The notes: generated from the sequence alone by a model not told the origin. A stretch of DNA of 64,000 bases from Egibacteraceae bacterium (GCA_030447925.1 JAUJNX010000001.1:1-64000); one strand, 5' to 3'; numbered from the stretch's first letter, positions 34,695 through 43,726 are shown. Numbers and translations: made by a program.

Positions 34695-36744
34695 AGCCGG
34701 GCGGCAGCGCGGCGTCGACGACCTGGTCGCCCTCGACGGCCAGGTCGAGGGTCGCGTCGCCCAGGGTGATGCCGGTGACGGCCAGGCGGGTGCCGGCGGG
34801 CAGGATCGGGGCGACGGCGACCTCGCCGGCGGGGACGTCGGGCTCCAGACCGAGCACGGTGCGCAGCAGCGACAGCGGGGCCGCCGCGCTCCACGCCTGG
34901 GGGCTGCACGCGACCGGCGTGGGCACGGGGAAGGGCACGTCGCCCTCGTCCAGCCCGCCGTAGAGCTCCGGCAGGCGCCAGCCGGTCTCCGCGCTCACGC
35001 GCAGGAGGCCCTCGGCGAGGCGCAGGGCCGGGCCGGTCGCCCCGGCCCGGGCCATGCCCGCCGCGGCGATGGCGGTGTCGTGGGGCCAGATCGACCCGCG
35101 GTGGTAGCTGAGCGGGTCGTAGGCCGCCTCGCCGCTGCCCAGCGTGCGCAGGCCCCATGCCGTGGTCAGGTCCGGCTCGGCGAGGCGGGCGGCGACCCGC
35201 GCGGCGAGGTCCGCGGGGAGGATGCCCGTCCACAGGCAGTGGCCGGGGTTGGACGACGCCACGGCCAGGGGGCGCTTGTCGCCGTCCAGGGCCATGGCGA
35301 GCAGCCCGCGGTCGGGGAGCCAGAAGGCGGCGGCGAACGCCTCGGCCAGGGCGGCGGCCCGCGCGCGCAGGGCGGGCGCGGCGTCGGCGTCCCCCAGGCG
35401 CTCCTCGAGCGCGGCCAGCCCGAGCAGCGCGGCGTGGTGGTAGCCCTGCGCCTCGGCCACCGCGATGGGGCCGGTGGCGCGCGACCCGTCGGCGTGGACC
35501 ATCGGGCCCCCGCCGACCACGCCGGAGCCGTCCTTCCAGCCCTGGTCGGCCAGGCCGCGCTCGTCGGGCACGTACTCCAGGAACCCGTCGCCGTCGATGT
35601 CCCCGCCGGTCGCGCACCAGGCCAGCGCCGCGCGGGCGGCGGGCAGCAGGTCGCGGACGGCGCTGCCGGGGGCGCCCCAGCGGTGCAGGTCGGCCAGGAG
35701 CATGACGAACAGCGCGCCGCTGTCGATCGCGCCGTAGTAGGGCACGAGCGGCGGGAGGCCGAAGACGCCGGCCGCGCCGGTGCGCAGCTCGTGGAGGATG
35801 CGCCCGGGCTGCTCCAGCGTGCGCGGGTCGTCGCGCCGGCCCTGGAAGCGGGCGAGGGTGCGCAGGACGTCGAGCCCGGCCGCCTGCCCGGCGGGCAGCA
35901 GGAAGCTGGCGGCGATCATGCTGTCGCGGCCGAACAGCGCCAGGTACCAGGGTGCGCCGGCGGCGACGTAGGACAGGCCGAGCTCGGGCACGTCGACCTG
36001 CAGCGCCGCCAGGTCGGCCAGCGCCGACGCCGTGCTCGCCGCCCACCGCCCCTCCCCGGCCACCCGCAACCCACGGACCCCACGCGCCCCCGCCCCACCC
36101 GCGCCCCCGCCCGCGCCGCCGGCGCCCAGGTCCGCGCCGCCGGGGACCTGGACGGCGCGGGGGACGCCGTCGGACAGGGCGGCGGGGGCCGCGACGCGCC
36201 GCGCCGCGGTCCAGGGGGCGCCGCGGGTGGCGGTGACCGGGGCCGTGAGCAGCCCGTCGTCGTCAACGCCCGCACCCTCGGCCTCCAGCGCGACCTCGAC
36301 CGCGACCCCCCCGCGCCCGGCGCGCAGCGTCGCCGGCCCGATGATGGCCCAGTCCGCGTCGCCGGGCGCCGCCACCCCGGCCCGCAGCGCCGTGGTCTCG
36401 GCGAAGTCGACGTCGGCGCCCACGCGCAGCACGGCGTCGCGCAGCTCGCCGGCGGTCACCTCGACCACGAACGTCTCGACCAGGCCCCCGTCGACCACCC
36501 GGCGACCGTGGCGCACCAGCACGCCGGTCGGCGGGTCGCCCAGCACCCGCAGCCACGCCGCCGCGGACGGCCCGGTCCGCCGCCCTGTCGACGCCGCCGG
36601 CCGCACCCCGGCGAGGACCGTGCGCAACCCCGACAGCACGCGCACGTCCCGGTGGTACAGCCCCTGGTCCCCGCCCGCGACGATCGCGCCGTCGGCCGAC
36701 GACACGCAGGCCGTGGCCCCGCGGACGAGGTTGGTGTCCTCCAT
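34663..36744 (-). CDS. Glycogen-debranching-type amylo-alpha-1,6-glucosidase
   Basis: A 693-residue enzyme with an N-terminal GDE_N-bis beta domain (NLVRGATACVSSADGAIV, DQGLYHRDVRVLSGL) and a C-terminal (alpha/alpha)6 barrel. Visible barrel motifs are APWYLALFGRDSMIAA (catalytic Asp region), the E-x-x-P-G-R-I-L-H-E-x-R segment, YYGAIDSGALFVMLLAD, QGWKDGSG, and YHRGSIWPHDTAIAA. Actinobacterial members act on alpha-glucans or trehalose/sucrose-like glucosides; the exact substrate is not certain. The ATG at 36744 (MEDTNLV) begins the first strand, so the open frame upstream to 36996 is a shadow of the divergent NmrA gene. Confidence 0.87.
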   Translation of the reverse strand: MEDTNLVRGATACVSSADGAIVAGGDQGLYHRDVRVLSGLRTVLAGVRPAASTGRRTGPSAAAWLRVLGDPPTGVLVRHGRRVVDGGLVETFVVEVTAGELRDAVLRVGADVDFAETTALRAGVAAPGDADWAIIGPATLRAGRGGVAVEVALEAEGAGVDDDGLLTAPVTATRGAPWTAARRVAAPAALSDGVPRAVQVPGGADLGAGGAGGGAGGAGARGVRGLRVAGEGRWAASTASALADLAALQVDVPELGLSYVAAGAPWYLALFGRDSMIAASFLLPAGQAAGLDVLRTLARFQGRRDDPRTLEQPGRILHELRTGAAGVFGLPPLVPYYGAIDSGALFVMLLADLHRWGAPGSAVRDLLPAARAALAWCATGGDIDGDGFLEYVPDERGLADQGWKDGSGVVGGGPMVHADGSRATGPIAVAEAQGYHHAALLGLAALEERLGDADAAPALRARAAALAEAFAAAFWLPDRGLLAMALDGDKRPLAVASSNPGHCLWTGILPADLAARVAARLAEPDLTTAWGLRTLGSGEAAYDPLSYHRGSIWPHDTAIAAAGMARAGATGPALRLAEGLLRVSAETGWRLPELYGGLDEGDVPFPVPTPVACSPQAWSAAAPLSLLRTVLGLEPDVPAGEVAVAPILPAGTRLAVTGITLGDATLDLAVEGDQVVDAALPPGFTLRTGPPAG

Positions 36745-36907
36745 GCCGATCCCGCTCCCGTCGGTCAGCCCCGCCGCGACGTGCGGCCGCGCGCCAGCGT
36801 GCCGCCGGCGGCGGGTCGGTGAAACGGAAGCCCAAGCCGTGGACCGGCTCCAGGGCGCGGCGGCAGGTAGCGTCGCCCGCAGGAGCATCGAGACACAGGA
36901 GGGGCGC

Positions 36908-37792
36908 GTGTTCGTCGTCACGGGGCCCACGGGCAACGTCGGGGCGGAGCTCACCAGGCTCCTGGTCGACCGGCCCGACGCGCCACCGCACCGCATCGCC
37001 GCGCACGACCCGGACCGGATCCGGGCGCAGCACGGCGCCGACGTGCCGGTGGTCCGGTTCGACTACGACGACCGCCGCACCTGGCCCGCCGTGCTGGACG
37101 GCATCACGGCGCTGTTCCTGCTCTTCCCGCTGCCCAGCCCGGCCGCGGTCCGCACGCGCATGAAGCCGTTCGTCGACGCGGCCGTCGCGGCCGGCTGCGG
37201 CCACATCGTGTACGTGTCGGTGCCGGGGTCCGACCGCGTGCGCTTCCTCCCGCACTACCAGGTGGAGCGCCACATCGAGGCGTCGGGCGCCGCACCCACG
37301 TTCCTGCGCTGCTCCTACTTCGGGCAGAACCTGATCCGGCGGATCTCGACCCACGGCGTCGACATCGTCGAGCGCGGCGAGGTCTTCATCCCCGCCGGCA
37401 ACGGGCGCACGACGTTCCTGGACGCCCGCGACGTCGCCGAGGTCGCGCTGCTGGCGGTCCAGAAGCCCGACGAGTTCCGCGGCACCGCCCACACCCTCAC
37501 CGGCCCCGACCGGCTGGACCTCGACGAGGTCGCCGCGATCCTGTCCGAGGTGCTGGACCGCCCGATCCGCTACGCGCGCCCGTCGCTGCCGCAGTTCTGG
37601 GACCGCCTGCGCCGCCGCGGCGTGACCTGGGACACGCTGCTGTTCATGACCATCGTCTACACGCTGACGCGGACCGGCCGGAACGAGCCCGTCACCGACG
37701 AGCTCCCCCGCCTGCTCGGCCGCCCCGCCCGCACCTTCCGCACCTTCGCCGAGGACCACCGCGAGCGCTGGTCCACCCGCGACTGGACCTGA
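36908..37792 (+). CDS. NmrA-like NAD(P)-binding protein
   Basis: A 294-residue atypical SDR of the NmrA/HSCARG type. The N-terminus FVVTGPTGNVGAELTRLL has the G-x-x-G-x-x-G nucleotide motif; ITALFLLFPLP, GCGHIVYVSVPGSD and SYFGQNL follow, with a DARDVAEVALLAV segment near the middle. No Tyr-x-x-x-Lys pair, as in redox sensors and quinone-reductase-like members. The GTG at 36908 follows AGGAGG. It is divergent from the debranching-like gene (163-bp gap). Role is unknown. Confidence 0.87.
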   Translation: MFVVTGPTGNVGAELTRLLVDRPDAPPHRIAAHDPDRIRAQHGADVPVVRFDYDDRRTWPAVLDGITALFLLFPLPSPAAVRTRMKPFVDAAVAAGCGHIVYVSVPGSDRVRFLPHYQVERHIEASGAAPTFLRCSYFGQNLIRRISTHGVDIVERGEVFIPAGNGRTTFLDARDVAEVALLAVQKPDEFRGTAHTLTGPDRLDLDEVAAILSEVLDRPIRYARPSLPQFWDRLRRRGVTWDTLLFMTIVYTLTRTGRNEPVTDELPRLLGRPARTFRTFAEDHRERWSTRDWT

Positions 37793-37848
37793 CCCGCCCC
37801 TCCGACTCGGCGCCCCCCGCCCTGCCCCTGGCGCCGCACGGTACCCGG

Positions 37849-38651
37849 TCAGGCGGCCTCCCGGCGGGCCACGACCAGCACCGCATCGCCGCTCCGCGCC
37901 GCGCCGCGCCCGCGAACCCCGGAGGCGGTCGCCACACGCCCGCCCCGGGCGACCAGGACGGCGACGGCGGGGACTCCCGCCACCTGATCTCGTCCACGAG
38001 GTCCTCGGCGAGGAAGGCCTGCGCGACCCGGTCGCCGGCGAGCAGGAGGACGGTGCGCGCCCCCTGTGCGGCCAAGGCCGCCAGGGCCGGGCGAGGCTCG
38101 GCGGGGACCGCGATGTCAGGGACCAGCCCCACCGACGCCGCCCACCGCCCCTCCGCGGACGGCTCGGCAACGAGCCGCGCGTCCACCACCAGGTCGTGGC
38201 CCGGCCCTCCCCTCGCCCAGGTGACGAATGGGCGTCCCCGCCGGACGGATCGGAGCCAGGGCCGGAGGACCGCCAGGACCTCGTCCGCGAGCAGGCCGAC
38301 CTCCACGTCCACGCCGTGCCGACGGAGCGCGGCGGCGCCGCCCCCGTCGCGGGAGGTGGGGTCGAGCACGCCGATCACGACGCGGCGGACGCCGGCGTCG
38401 AGCAGCGCCTGGCGGCAGGGGGGCGTCCGGCCCGTGTGGTTGCAGGGCTCCAGGGTGACCAGGGCCGTGCCGCCCCGTGCGCTGGTGCCCGCCGCCCGCA
38501 GCGCGTGCACCTCTGCATGCGCCTGGCCCTTCTCGACGTGATAGCCCTCACCGGCCACGGCGCCGTCGCGGTCCAGGACCACGCACCCCACCGGCGGGTT
38601 CGGGCTCGTGGTCCCCAACCCCGCGGCCGAGAGCACGATCGCCCGGCGCAT
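37849..38651 (-). pseudogene. ribD: RibD-like pyrimidine deaminase/reductase, frameshifted
   Basis: RibD makes the riboflavin precursor by deaminating and then reducing the diaminopyrimidine intermediate. The deaminase half is intact: MRRAIVLSAAGLGTTSPNP, HAEVHALR with the zinc His and catalytic Glu, and EPCNHTGRTPPC with the two zinc Cys. The reductase half runs from FVTWARGG to LVDEI, then the frame breaks near 37990 and the tail (VAVLVARGGRVAT, AVLVVARREAA) is in the next frame to the stop at 37849. The reductase part is shorter than the usual ~220 residues. The N-terminus overlaps the 3' end of the upstream XRE gene by ~100 bases. Confidence 0.75.
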
Positions 38652-39744
38652 CGATGTCGGCCGACCTGATCGCGTCGCGAAGGTGCGCACCAGGCGAACC
38701 CTCGGGAAGGAGGCGCTCCACATCCAGCACGAGTCCGAGCGCCCGACGGGACCCCGTCCGGTGACCGACGTCCAGGGCCGTCAGCGCCACCTCGACCGCT
38801 CTGTCCGGCTCGTCGCACAGCACGAGCGCATGAGCAAGGCGGCCTAGGTAGAGCCCTCGCTCCCGCACGTACACCGACGGGAGCTCCGCGAGAGCGCGTT
38901 CGAAGAGGGGGACCGCCCGGGTCGGTTGACCGAGCTCCACCCAACACCCGGCTCGCTGCACCTCGATGTACGGGGGCGTGCAGAACTCCCCGTGACCGTC
39001 GCGAGCCTCACCGCGCTGCACTGCAGGCGCCGCCAGCACATGCGCCTCGTCCAACGCCCGATGGCAGGCCGCCTCTTCACCCTCGAGGGCATGGCCTTGG
39101 GCCTCCTGTTGCAGGGCCGCGGCCCGCATGCGAGCGGGGAGTCGAACGCTGTCGCGGCGGGCGGCGCGGGCCAGGCCGATGACCGCTGCGGGGTCGCGCC
39201 GGGCGTGGGCCTGCTGGCTGCGGCGGAAGAGCGTCCAGGCGAGCAGCGCGCGGTCGTCCGCCTCGTGCGCCCACTCGGCGGCCCGGGTCAGCCACATCCC
39301 GGCGGCCGGCAGCTGTCCCGCGTCCTCGCACAGCCACGACGCGGACTCCGCGTAGCGACCCCCCAGGCCGAGGAGCGACCGGCGGATGGTCCCACGAGTG
39401 GCGGGCAGCAAGGCCGCGATCAGGTCCGCCTGCTGCTGGACGACCGGGAGCGCGGCTCGGGGACCCAGGAGGTTGTCGGTGCGCACCAGCACGTGCCAGA
39501 GGTCGGTCAGGTGCTCGACGAGCTCCGCGCTGGCGGGAGGCGGGGCCACCGGGCCGGTGGGCTCGAGCGCCGGAGGCGCGAGCCCGTCGAGGGCTCGCTG
39601 GAGCTTGAGGGTGGGGGTGCGGGTGCCGGCCTCCCAGGCGCGGACGGTGCGGGAGGCGGCGCCGAGGCGATCCGCGAGCTCCTCCTGGGTCAGGCGCAGG
39701 GCTGCGCGCAGCGCGCGGACGCGCTCCGCCGTCCACTCCGCCAC
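38548..39744 (-). CDS. XRE-family regulator with TPR-like domain (3' end uncertain)
   Basis: A 398-codon frame. The first ~55 residues are a Cro/C1-type helix-turn-helix (LRAALRLTQEELADRLGAASRTVRAWEAGTRTPT). The rest is helical and TPR-like (GRYAESASWLCEDAGQLPAAGMWLTRAAEWAHEADDRALLAWTLFRRS...), as in actinobacterial regulators that read peptide or metabolite signals. The GTG at 39744 (VAEWTAERVRAL) follows GGAGGAG. The last ~35 codons overlap the ribD-like start in another frame, so the native C-terminus may be lost there. It is divergent from the small gene at 39851. Confidence 0.78.
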   Translation of the reverse strand: MAEWTAERVRALRAALRLTQEELADRLGAASRTVRAWEAGTRTPTLKLQRALDGLAPPALEPTGPVAPPPASAELVEHLTDLWHVLVRTDNLLGPRAALPVVQQQADLIAALLPATRGTIRRSLLGLGGRYAESASWLCEDAGQLPAAGMWLTRAAEWAHEADDRALLAWTLFRRSQQAHARRDPAAVIGLARAARRDSVRLPARMRAAALQQEAQGHALEGEEAACHRALDEAHVLAAPAVQRGEARDGHGEFCTPPYIEVQRAGCWVELGQPTRAVPLFERALAELPSVYVRERGLYLGRLAHALVLCDEPDRAVEVALTALDVGHRTGSRRALGLVLDVERLLPEGSPGAHLRDAIRSADIDAPGDRALGRGVGDHEPEPAGGVRGPGPRRRRGR

Positions 39745-39850
39745 CTCGACCTCCTCCGTGCCGCCGATGTGCCGGTCCCGTACCTGGCCGCAGGGCCCTT
39801 CGCGGCGTTGGCTGGCACCGCGCACCACAGCGAGCGTAAGGGGTCGAAGG

Positions 39851-40168
39851 ATGCATCTGGGCTGGTCGCTGGACGAGCGGCCACGGTGGGCGGTCGCACT
39901 GGTCTTCCAGGTCGTGGGCGCGTCGCCCGGGCGCCCGGGTGCCCACCGGCTGGAGGACGCGATCGCCGCCACCGGCAAGGCGCGGGTGCCCGGTGTGCGG
40001 TTCGGCGGCGGGGAGGTCCGGGTGACCTTGCTGGTCAAGGGCGCCGACGACGTGGACGCGACCGCCGCAGCCCTCGCGGTCGTCGACAGTGCCGTCCGCC
40101 AGGTCCCCGGCGTCGTGCTCGGCGACCTGCTGTCCCACGCCGCCCGGGCCCGCCCGAGCGGTCCCTAG
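39851..40168 (+). CDS. Hypothetical 105-residue protein divergent from an XRE regulator
   Basis: I do not recognise this gene. The ATG at 39851 is preceded by GAAGG. The product has a basic/aromatic start (MHLGWSLDERPRWAVALVFQ), a central beta-like part (ARVPGVRFGGGEVRVTLLVKGADDVDATAAALAVVDSAVRQ in pattern) and no signal peptide or helix long enough to be membrane-spanning. It resembles small orphan proteins placed next to XRE-TPR regulators, which often control them. Codon usage is like its neighbours, so it is likely real. Confidence 0.5.
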   Translation: MHLGWSLDERPRWAVALVFQVVGASPGRPGAHRLEDAIAATGKARVPGVRFGGGEVRVTLLVKGADDVDATAAALAVVDSAVRQVPGVVLGDLLSHAARARPSGP

Positions 40169-40176
40169 GGCCCGCG

Positions 40177-40328
40177 TCAGCGGGGTGGGCAGATCGGGGC
40201 GAGGGCGGGGTCGGCGATGCCGCGCAGCCGTTCCAGCGGTGTGCCGGCGCGGTGTACCCGCCGCGCCAGAGGGCGAGCACCGCCTGGTCCAGCGCCTGGT
40301 CGGGCCGGAACGACTTCCTGCCGGCCAT
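40177..40328 (-). pseudogene. TetR-family regulator, 5' fragment
   Basis: The ATG at 40328 starts MAGRKSFRPDQALDQAVLALWRGGY, the first helix of a TetR HTH domain (x-D-x-A-L-D-x-A-x-x-x-x-W-x-x-G-Y). After GGYTAP the frame leaves the family pattern: a frame change allows a short tail (TPLERLRGIADPALAPICPP) to a stop at 40177. The HTH recognition helix and the ligand domain are missing. It is divergent from a dehydrogenase fragment, so the original pair was probably regulator and target. Confidence 0.55.
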
Positions 40329-40340
40329 GCCCCTCCCCGC

Positions 40341-40424
40341 ACCCTGCCGCTCCCCGAGGCGCGCCGCGTGCACGAGCACCTCGCCGGGCGGCGCAACCTC
40401 GGGAAGGTCGTCCTTCGCCCCTAG
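40341..40424 (+). pseudogene. 3' fragment of a zinc-type/quinone oxidoreductase
   Basis: The last ~28 codons (LPLPEARRVHEHLAGRRNLGKVVLRP, stop 40422-40424) match the C-terminus of medium-chain quinone oxidoreductases (A-x-x-x-A-H-x-x-L-x-x-R-x-x-x-G-K-V-V-L). The rest of the ~320-residue gene is missing; the TetR fragment lies immediately upstream on the other strand. The fragment's last 4 bases overlap the end of the VOC gene. Confidence 0.55.
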
Positions 40425-40759
40425 CCAGCCGGCTGGTGGAGGCCGAAGGGGGTGCCCTGGTCGTCTCGGCAGGAGGCGAAGCGGCCGAAGCCGGGTTCGG
40501 CGGGGCCGGGGTCGTCGGCCGTGCCGCCCAGCTCCCGCAGCCGGGCCACGGCCACGTCGAGGTCGGGGACGGAGAAGTACAGGACGATCCTGCGGTCCTC
40601 GTCGCCGTCGTGGACGCCCCCGCGGACGGTCGGGGTCTCGATCCACGCCTGCTGCCCCGCCGTGGTGTGGAACGTCCAGCCGAGCAGCCCGCCGTAGAAG
40701 GTGCGGGCCCTGCCGGCGTCGGGGACGCCGATCTCGAAGAAGGTGGGTGCGCCGGGCAT
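40421..40759 (-). CDS. VOC-superfamily (glyoxalase/bleomycin-resistance-like) protein
   Basis: A 112-residue single VOC module. TFFEIGVPDAGRARTFYGGLLGWTF opens the domain (the F-Y-x-x-L-L-G-W motif); IVLYFSVPDLDVAVARLRELGG and the SCRDDQGTPFGLHQP end complete it. VOC proteins bind a metal and act as lyases, dioxygenases or drug-binding proteins, or in some cases are non-catalytic; the activity cannot be told. The ATG at 40759 lies 50 bases after the AraC-type regulator gene on the same strand, and such regulator-VOC pairs are common in actinobacteria. Confidence 0.88.
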   Translation of the reverse strand: MPGAPTFFEIGVPDAGRARTFYGGLLGWTFHTTAGQQAWIETPTVRGGVHDGDEDRRIVLYFSVPDLDVAVARLRELGGTADDPGPAEPGFGRFASCRDDQGTPFGLHQPAG

Positions 40760-40809
40760 GGCGGCTCCTGGTCGTCGCGGTCGCGGTCGGAGCCAGCGTC
40801 GGCGGGTGC

Positions 40810-41637
40810 TCAGGGACCGTCTTGGACGAATGCGAGGCCCAGCAGGTCCGGGCGGCGGGCGGCAAGGTACGCGGTCGGGGAGCAGCCGGCGAAGCGCCGG
40901 ACGTCGCGGTTGAGGTGGGCCTGGTCGTAGTAGCCGCAGGCCAGCGCGACGGCCGCCAGCGACCGCGGGCCCGGCCCGGCCAGCCGCTGGACCGCGTGGT
41001 CGAAGCGCAGGATGCCGGCGGCGGTCTTGGGGGTGACGCCGACCTGGCGGCGGAAGCGCTGCGCCAGGCGTCCCCGGCTCCAGCCGACGTCGGCGGCGAG
41101 GTCGCCCACCGCGACGCCGCCCCGGGTGGCGACCAGGCGGCGCCACGCGCGCGCCACCTCGGCGTCGGGTCGTGGCCCGCGCGCGGCGGCCTCGGCGAGC
41201 ACCCCGTCCAGGATGGCGAAGCGCGCGGCCCAGCCGGCCGCGCCGGCCAGTCGCTCCGGCAGCTCGCGGCCCCTGGGCCCCCACAGGTCCTCCAGCGCGA
41301 CCGCGCGGTCGGCGAGCTCGTCCAGCGGCAGCCCGAACACCCGGTGCGCCCCCAGCGGGGAGAGGCGCAGCTCGATCCCCTCCTGCACGCCCCGGTGCTC
41401 GGTCCGGGTCGGCCCCCCGGCCAGCCCGGCGACGAAGGACCCGTGCGCGGCGCCGTCGACCACCAGCGGGTCCCCGAGGTTGACGACCAGCACGACCCCG
41501 GGGTGCGGGACCTCCCGGCGGTCCACCGGCCCCGCGGCCCGCTCGCGGTAGCCGCGAGGGGCGCCGGCGATCCCGCGCAGCGCAGGCGCGGTCGGCCGGG
41601 TCGTGACCTCCCAGCCGTCCCCCCGCTCCACGCGCAT
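40810..41637 (-). CDS. AraC-family transcriptional regulator
   Basis: A 275-residue AraC-type regulator. The N-terminal ~150 residues form the sensor half (HPGVVLVVNLGDPLVV, RLSPLGAHRVFGLPLDEL), followed by two HTHs: VAVGDLAADVGWSRGRLAQRFRRQVGVTPK and SLAAVALACGYYDQAHLNRDVRRFAGCSPTAYLA. The latter is the AraC signature. This subgroup (Rv1931c-like) is common in actinobacteria and often controls a neighbouring VOC or methylase gene. The VOC gene downstream is the likely target. ATG 41637. Confidence 0.87.
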   Translation of the reverse strand: MRVERGDGWEVTTRPTAPALRGIAGAPRGYRERAAGPVDRREVPHPGVVLVVNLGDPLVVDGAAHGSFVAGLAGGPTRTEHRGVQEGIELRLSPLGAHRVFGLPLDELADRAVALEDLWGPRGRELPERLAGAAGWAARFAILDGVLAEAAARGPRPDAEVARAWRRLVATRGGVAVGDLAADVGWSRGRLAQRFRRQVGVTPKTAAGILRFDHAVQRLAGPGPRSLAAVALACGYYDQAHLNRDVRRFAGCSPTAYLAARRPDLLGLAFVQDGP

Positions 41638-41838
41638 GGCCGCAGTATCGGCGCCCGCGACGCCCGCCGGACCGCCTGGCCCTCCTGGTGGGGTGCAGGG
41701 CGGCGACCGCCACCGAGCGCGCGCTCCGGCTCCCTCGCCAGCGGGTCGCCCACAAGTTGACCGTTGGGGACCTGCCCGTCCCGCCGATGGCCGCCCAGGG
41801 GCTGCGTGCCGCGGTCGCGCACGCCGTAGGGTGAGGGC

Positions 41839-43023
41839 GTGGCGCCCGAGGACCCCCCGACGCAGACCCCTGCCCCGCCGCCGGTCGAGCCCCCGCCCGC
41901 CCCCGCGCGGCGCGGGGCCGGGCAGTGGGCGGCGGTCGTGGTGGCGGCGCTGCTCGGCGGGGTGGTGGCGTCCCTGGTGACCCTCGCCCTGGTCGGTGCG
42001 GGGGCCGTGGCCCCCGCGGCCACCGGCGCCCCGTCGCCGCGGGTGACGGCGGAACCCGCCGACCTGGAGACCGCCGAGGACCGCCGCGCCACCCGCGCCC
42101 CGCCCGCGCCGGTGCGCTCCGTACGGCCCGCCCCCCTGGTCACCGGCGTCGGGGACATCGCCGAGGACCTGCTGCCGTCGGTCGCCAAGGTCGACGTCGT
42201 GCGCCCCGACCGGGCGGGGTCGGGGTCGGCAGTGGTGCTCCGCGCCGACGGCCTGCTGGCGACCAACGCCCACGTCGTCGAGGGCGCGACCACCATCACC
42301 GTCACCCTCGCCGACGGCACCCAGCTCCCCGCGGAGCTGGTCGGCGCCGACGCCCCCAGCGACATCGCGGTGCTGCGCATCGACCGGACGGGCCTGCCGG
42401 TCCCGCCCGTCGCGCCCCGGCCCGCCCGGGTCGGGGACCCGGCGATCGCGATCGGGTCGCCCTTCGGCCTGGACAGCACCGTGACCGCCGGCATCGTCAG
42501 CGCGACCGAGCGGGTGGTCGCCACGCCGGCCGCACCGCTGGTCGGGGTGCTGCAGACCGACGCGGCCATCAACCCCGGCAACTCCGGCGGCCCGCTGGTC
42601 AACGAGCGCGGCGAGCTGATCGGCGTCACCACGGCCATCCTCACCGACACGGGCCAGACCGCGGGGGTCGGGTTCGCGGTGCCGGCGGCGACCGTCGTCG
42701 ACGTCGCCGACCGCCTGATCGCGGGGCAGCCGGTGGCCTGGGCGCAGCTGGGGGTCGAGACCGTGGCGGTGACCGCGGGCGCCGCGATGGAGCTGGGCCT
42801 GCCCGAGGCGCGGGGCGCGCGCGTCACGGCGGTCACCGCCGGCGGCCCGGCCGAGCTGGCCGGCGTCGTGGTCGACGACGTCGTCGTGGGCCTGGGCGGG
42901 GACGTGATCGGCGACCCCGACGACCTCGCGGTCGCCGTCCGCGGCCTGGCCCTCGGCAGCGTGGCGGCGGTCTCGCTCCTGCGCGCGGGCGAGCCGGTCA
43001 CCGTGGTCGTCACCCTCCGCTGA
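41839..43023 (+). CDS. HtrA/DegP-like S1C serine protease with PDZ domain
   Basis: A 394-residue membrane-anchored protease. A proline-rich cytoplasmic tail is followed by one transmembrane helix (WAAVVVAALLGGVVASLVTLALV), so the protease domain is outside the cytoplasm. The catalytic triad is seen as NAHVVEG (His), SDIAVLRID (Asp) and GNSGGPL (Ser). A PDZ domain (ARVTAVTAGGPAELAGVVVDDVVVGLGG) ends the protein. It degrades or refolds damaged exported proteins. The GTG at 41839 is the first base after an 'agggc' stretch that gives no strong RBS. No neighbours on the strand. Confidence 0.92.
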   Translation: MAPEDPPTQTPAPPPVEPPPAPARRGAGQWAAVVVAALLGGVVASLVTLALVGAGAVAPAATGAPSPRVTAEPADLETAEDRRATRAPPAPVRSVRPAPLVTGVGDIAEDLLPSVAKVDVVRPDRAGSGSAVVLRADGLLATNAHVVEGATTITVTLADGTQLPAELVGADAPSDIAVLRIDRTGLPVPPVAPRPARVGDPAIAIGSPFGLDSTVTAGIVSATERVVATPAAPLVGVLQTDAAINPGNSGGPLVNERGELIGVTTAILTDTGQTAGVGFAVPAATVVDVADRLIAGQPVAWAQLGVETVAVTAGAAMELGLPEARGARVTAVTAGGPAELAGVVVDDVVVGLGGDVIGDPDDLAVAVRGLALGSVAAVSLLRAGEPVTVVVTLR

Positions 43024-43096
43024 GGGGACCTGCAGGGGCCGGGGCCCGCGCCCACCGCCCTCGCGGGAGGTGCGGCGCGGACCCGGCGCGGCCTAC

Positions 43097-43726
43097 CTAG
43101 GACAGGACGGTGGCCTCCGAGGACGCGGCGTCCTCCTGGACCTCCTCGGGGGACTCCATCGGCTGGTCGGTGGCGACGATGTCCAGCTCGATGTCGACCT
43201 TGTTGCCGACCAGGATCTGGCCGGTCTCCAGCGGGGCGCTCCAGGTCAGGCCGAAGTCGCGGCGGTCGATGGTCGCGTGGGCCTCGAAGGCCATCCGGTG
43301 CCCGCCGGACATGGGGTCGGGGACCAGGCCGCCGTACTCGACGTCCAGGGTGACCGGGCGGGTGGTGCCGCGGATGGTGAGGTCACCGACCAGCTGGTAG
43401 CCGCGCCCGCTGTCGGTCACGGTGTGGCCGCGGAAGTCCATGGTCGGGTGGTTGGCCACGTCCAGGAAGTCCGCCGAGCGGAGGTGGCCGTCGCGCTGCT
43501 CCTGGCCCGTGTTGACGCTGTCGGTGTGGATCTGCACGTCCACGTTCGAGGCGGTCGGGGAGTCACCGACGGTGATGGTCCCGCCGAACGAGGCGAAGTG
43601 GCCCCGCACCTTGGACAGGCCGAGGTGGCGCGCGGAGAAGTTCAGGCTCGAGTGGGCGGGGTCGATCTGCCAGGTGCCGGCGGCCGGCAGCTGCTCCGTC
43701 GGGGCCGTGGTTGCCGCGTCCGTCAT
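43097..43726 (-). CDS. YceI-family isoprenoid/lipid-binding protein
   Basis: A 209-residue YceI protein without signal peptide. GTWQIDPAHSSLNFSARHLGLSKVRGHF is the family opening; SADFLDVANHPTMDFRG, GDLTIRGTTRPVTLDVEYGG and RRDFGLTWSAPLETGQILVGNKVDIELDI are conserved beta strands of its lipocalin-like barrel. Members bind polyisoprenoids or amides and are induced by stress. The ATG at 43726 has AGGAGT upstream. It is divergent from a MarR regulator, with a strong palindrome in between. Confidence 0.9.
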   Translation of the reverse strand: MTDAATTAPTEQLPAAGTWQIDPAHSSLNFSARHLGLSKVRGHFASFGGTITVGDSPTASNVDVQIHTDSVNTGQEQRDGHLRSADFLDVANHPTMDFRGHTVTDSGRGYQLVGDLTIRGTTRPVTLDVEYGGLVPDPMSGGHRMAFEAHATIDRRDFGLTWSAPLETGQILVGNKVDIELDIVATDQPMESPEEVQEDAASSEATVLS

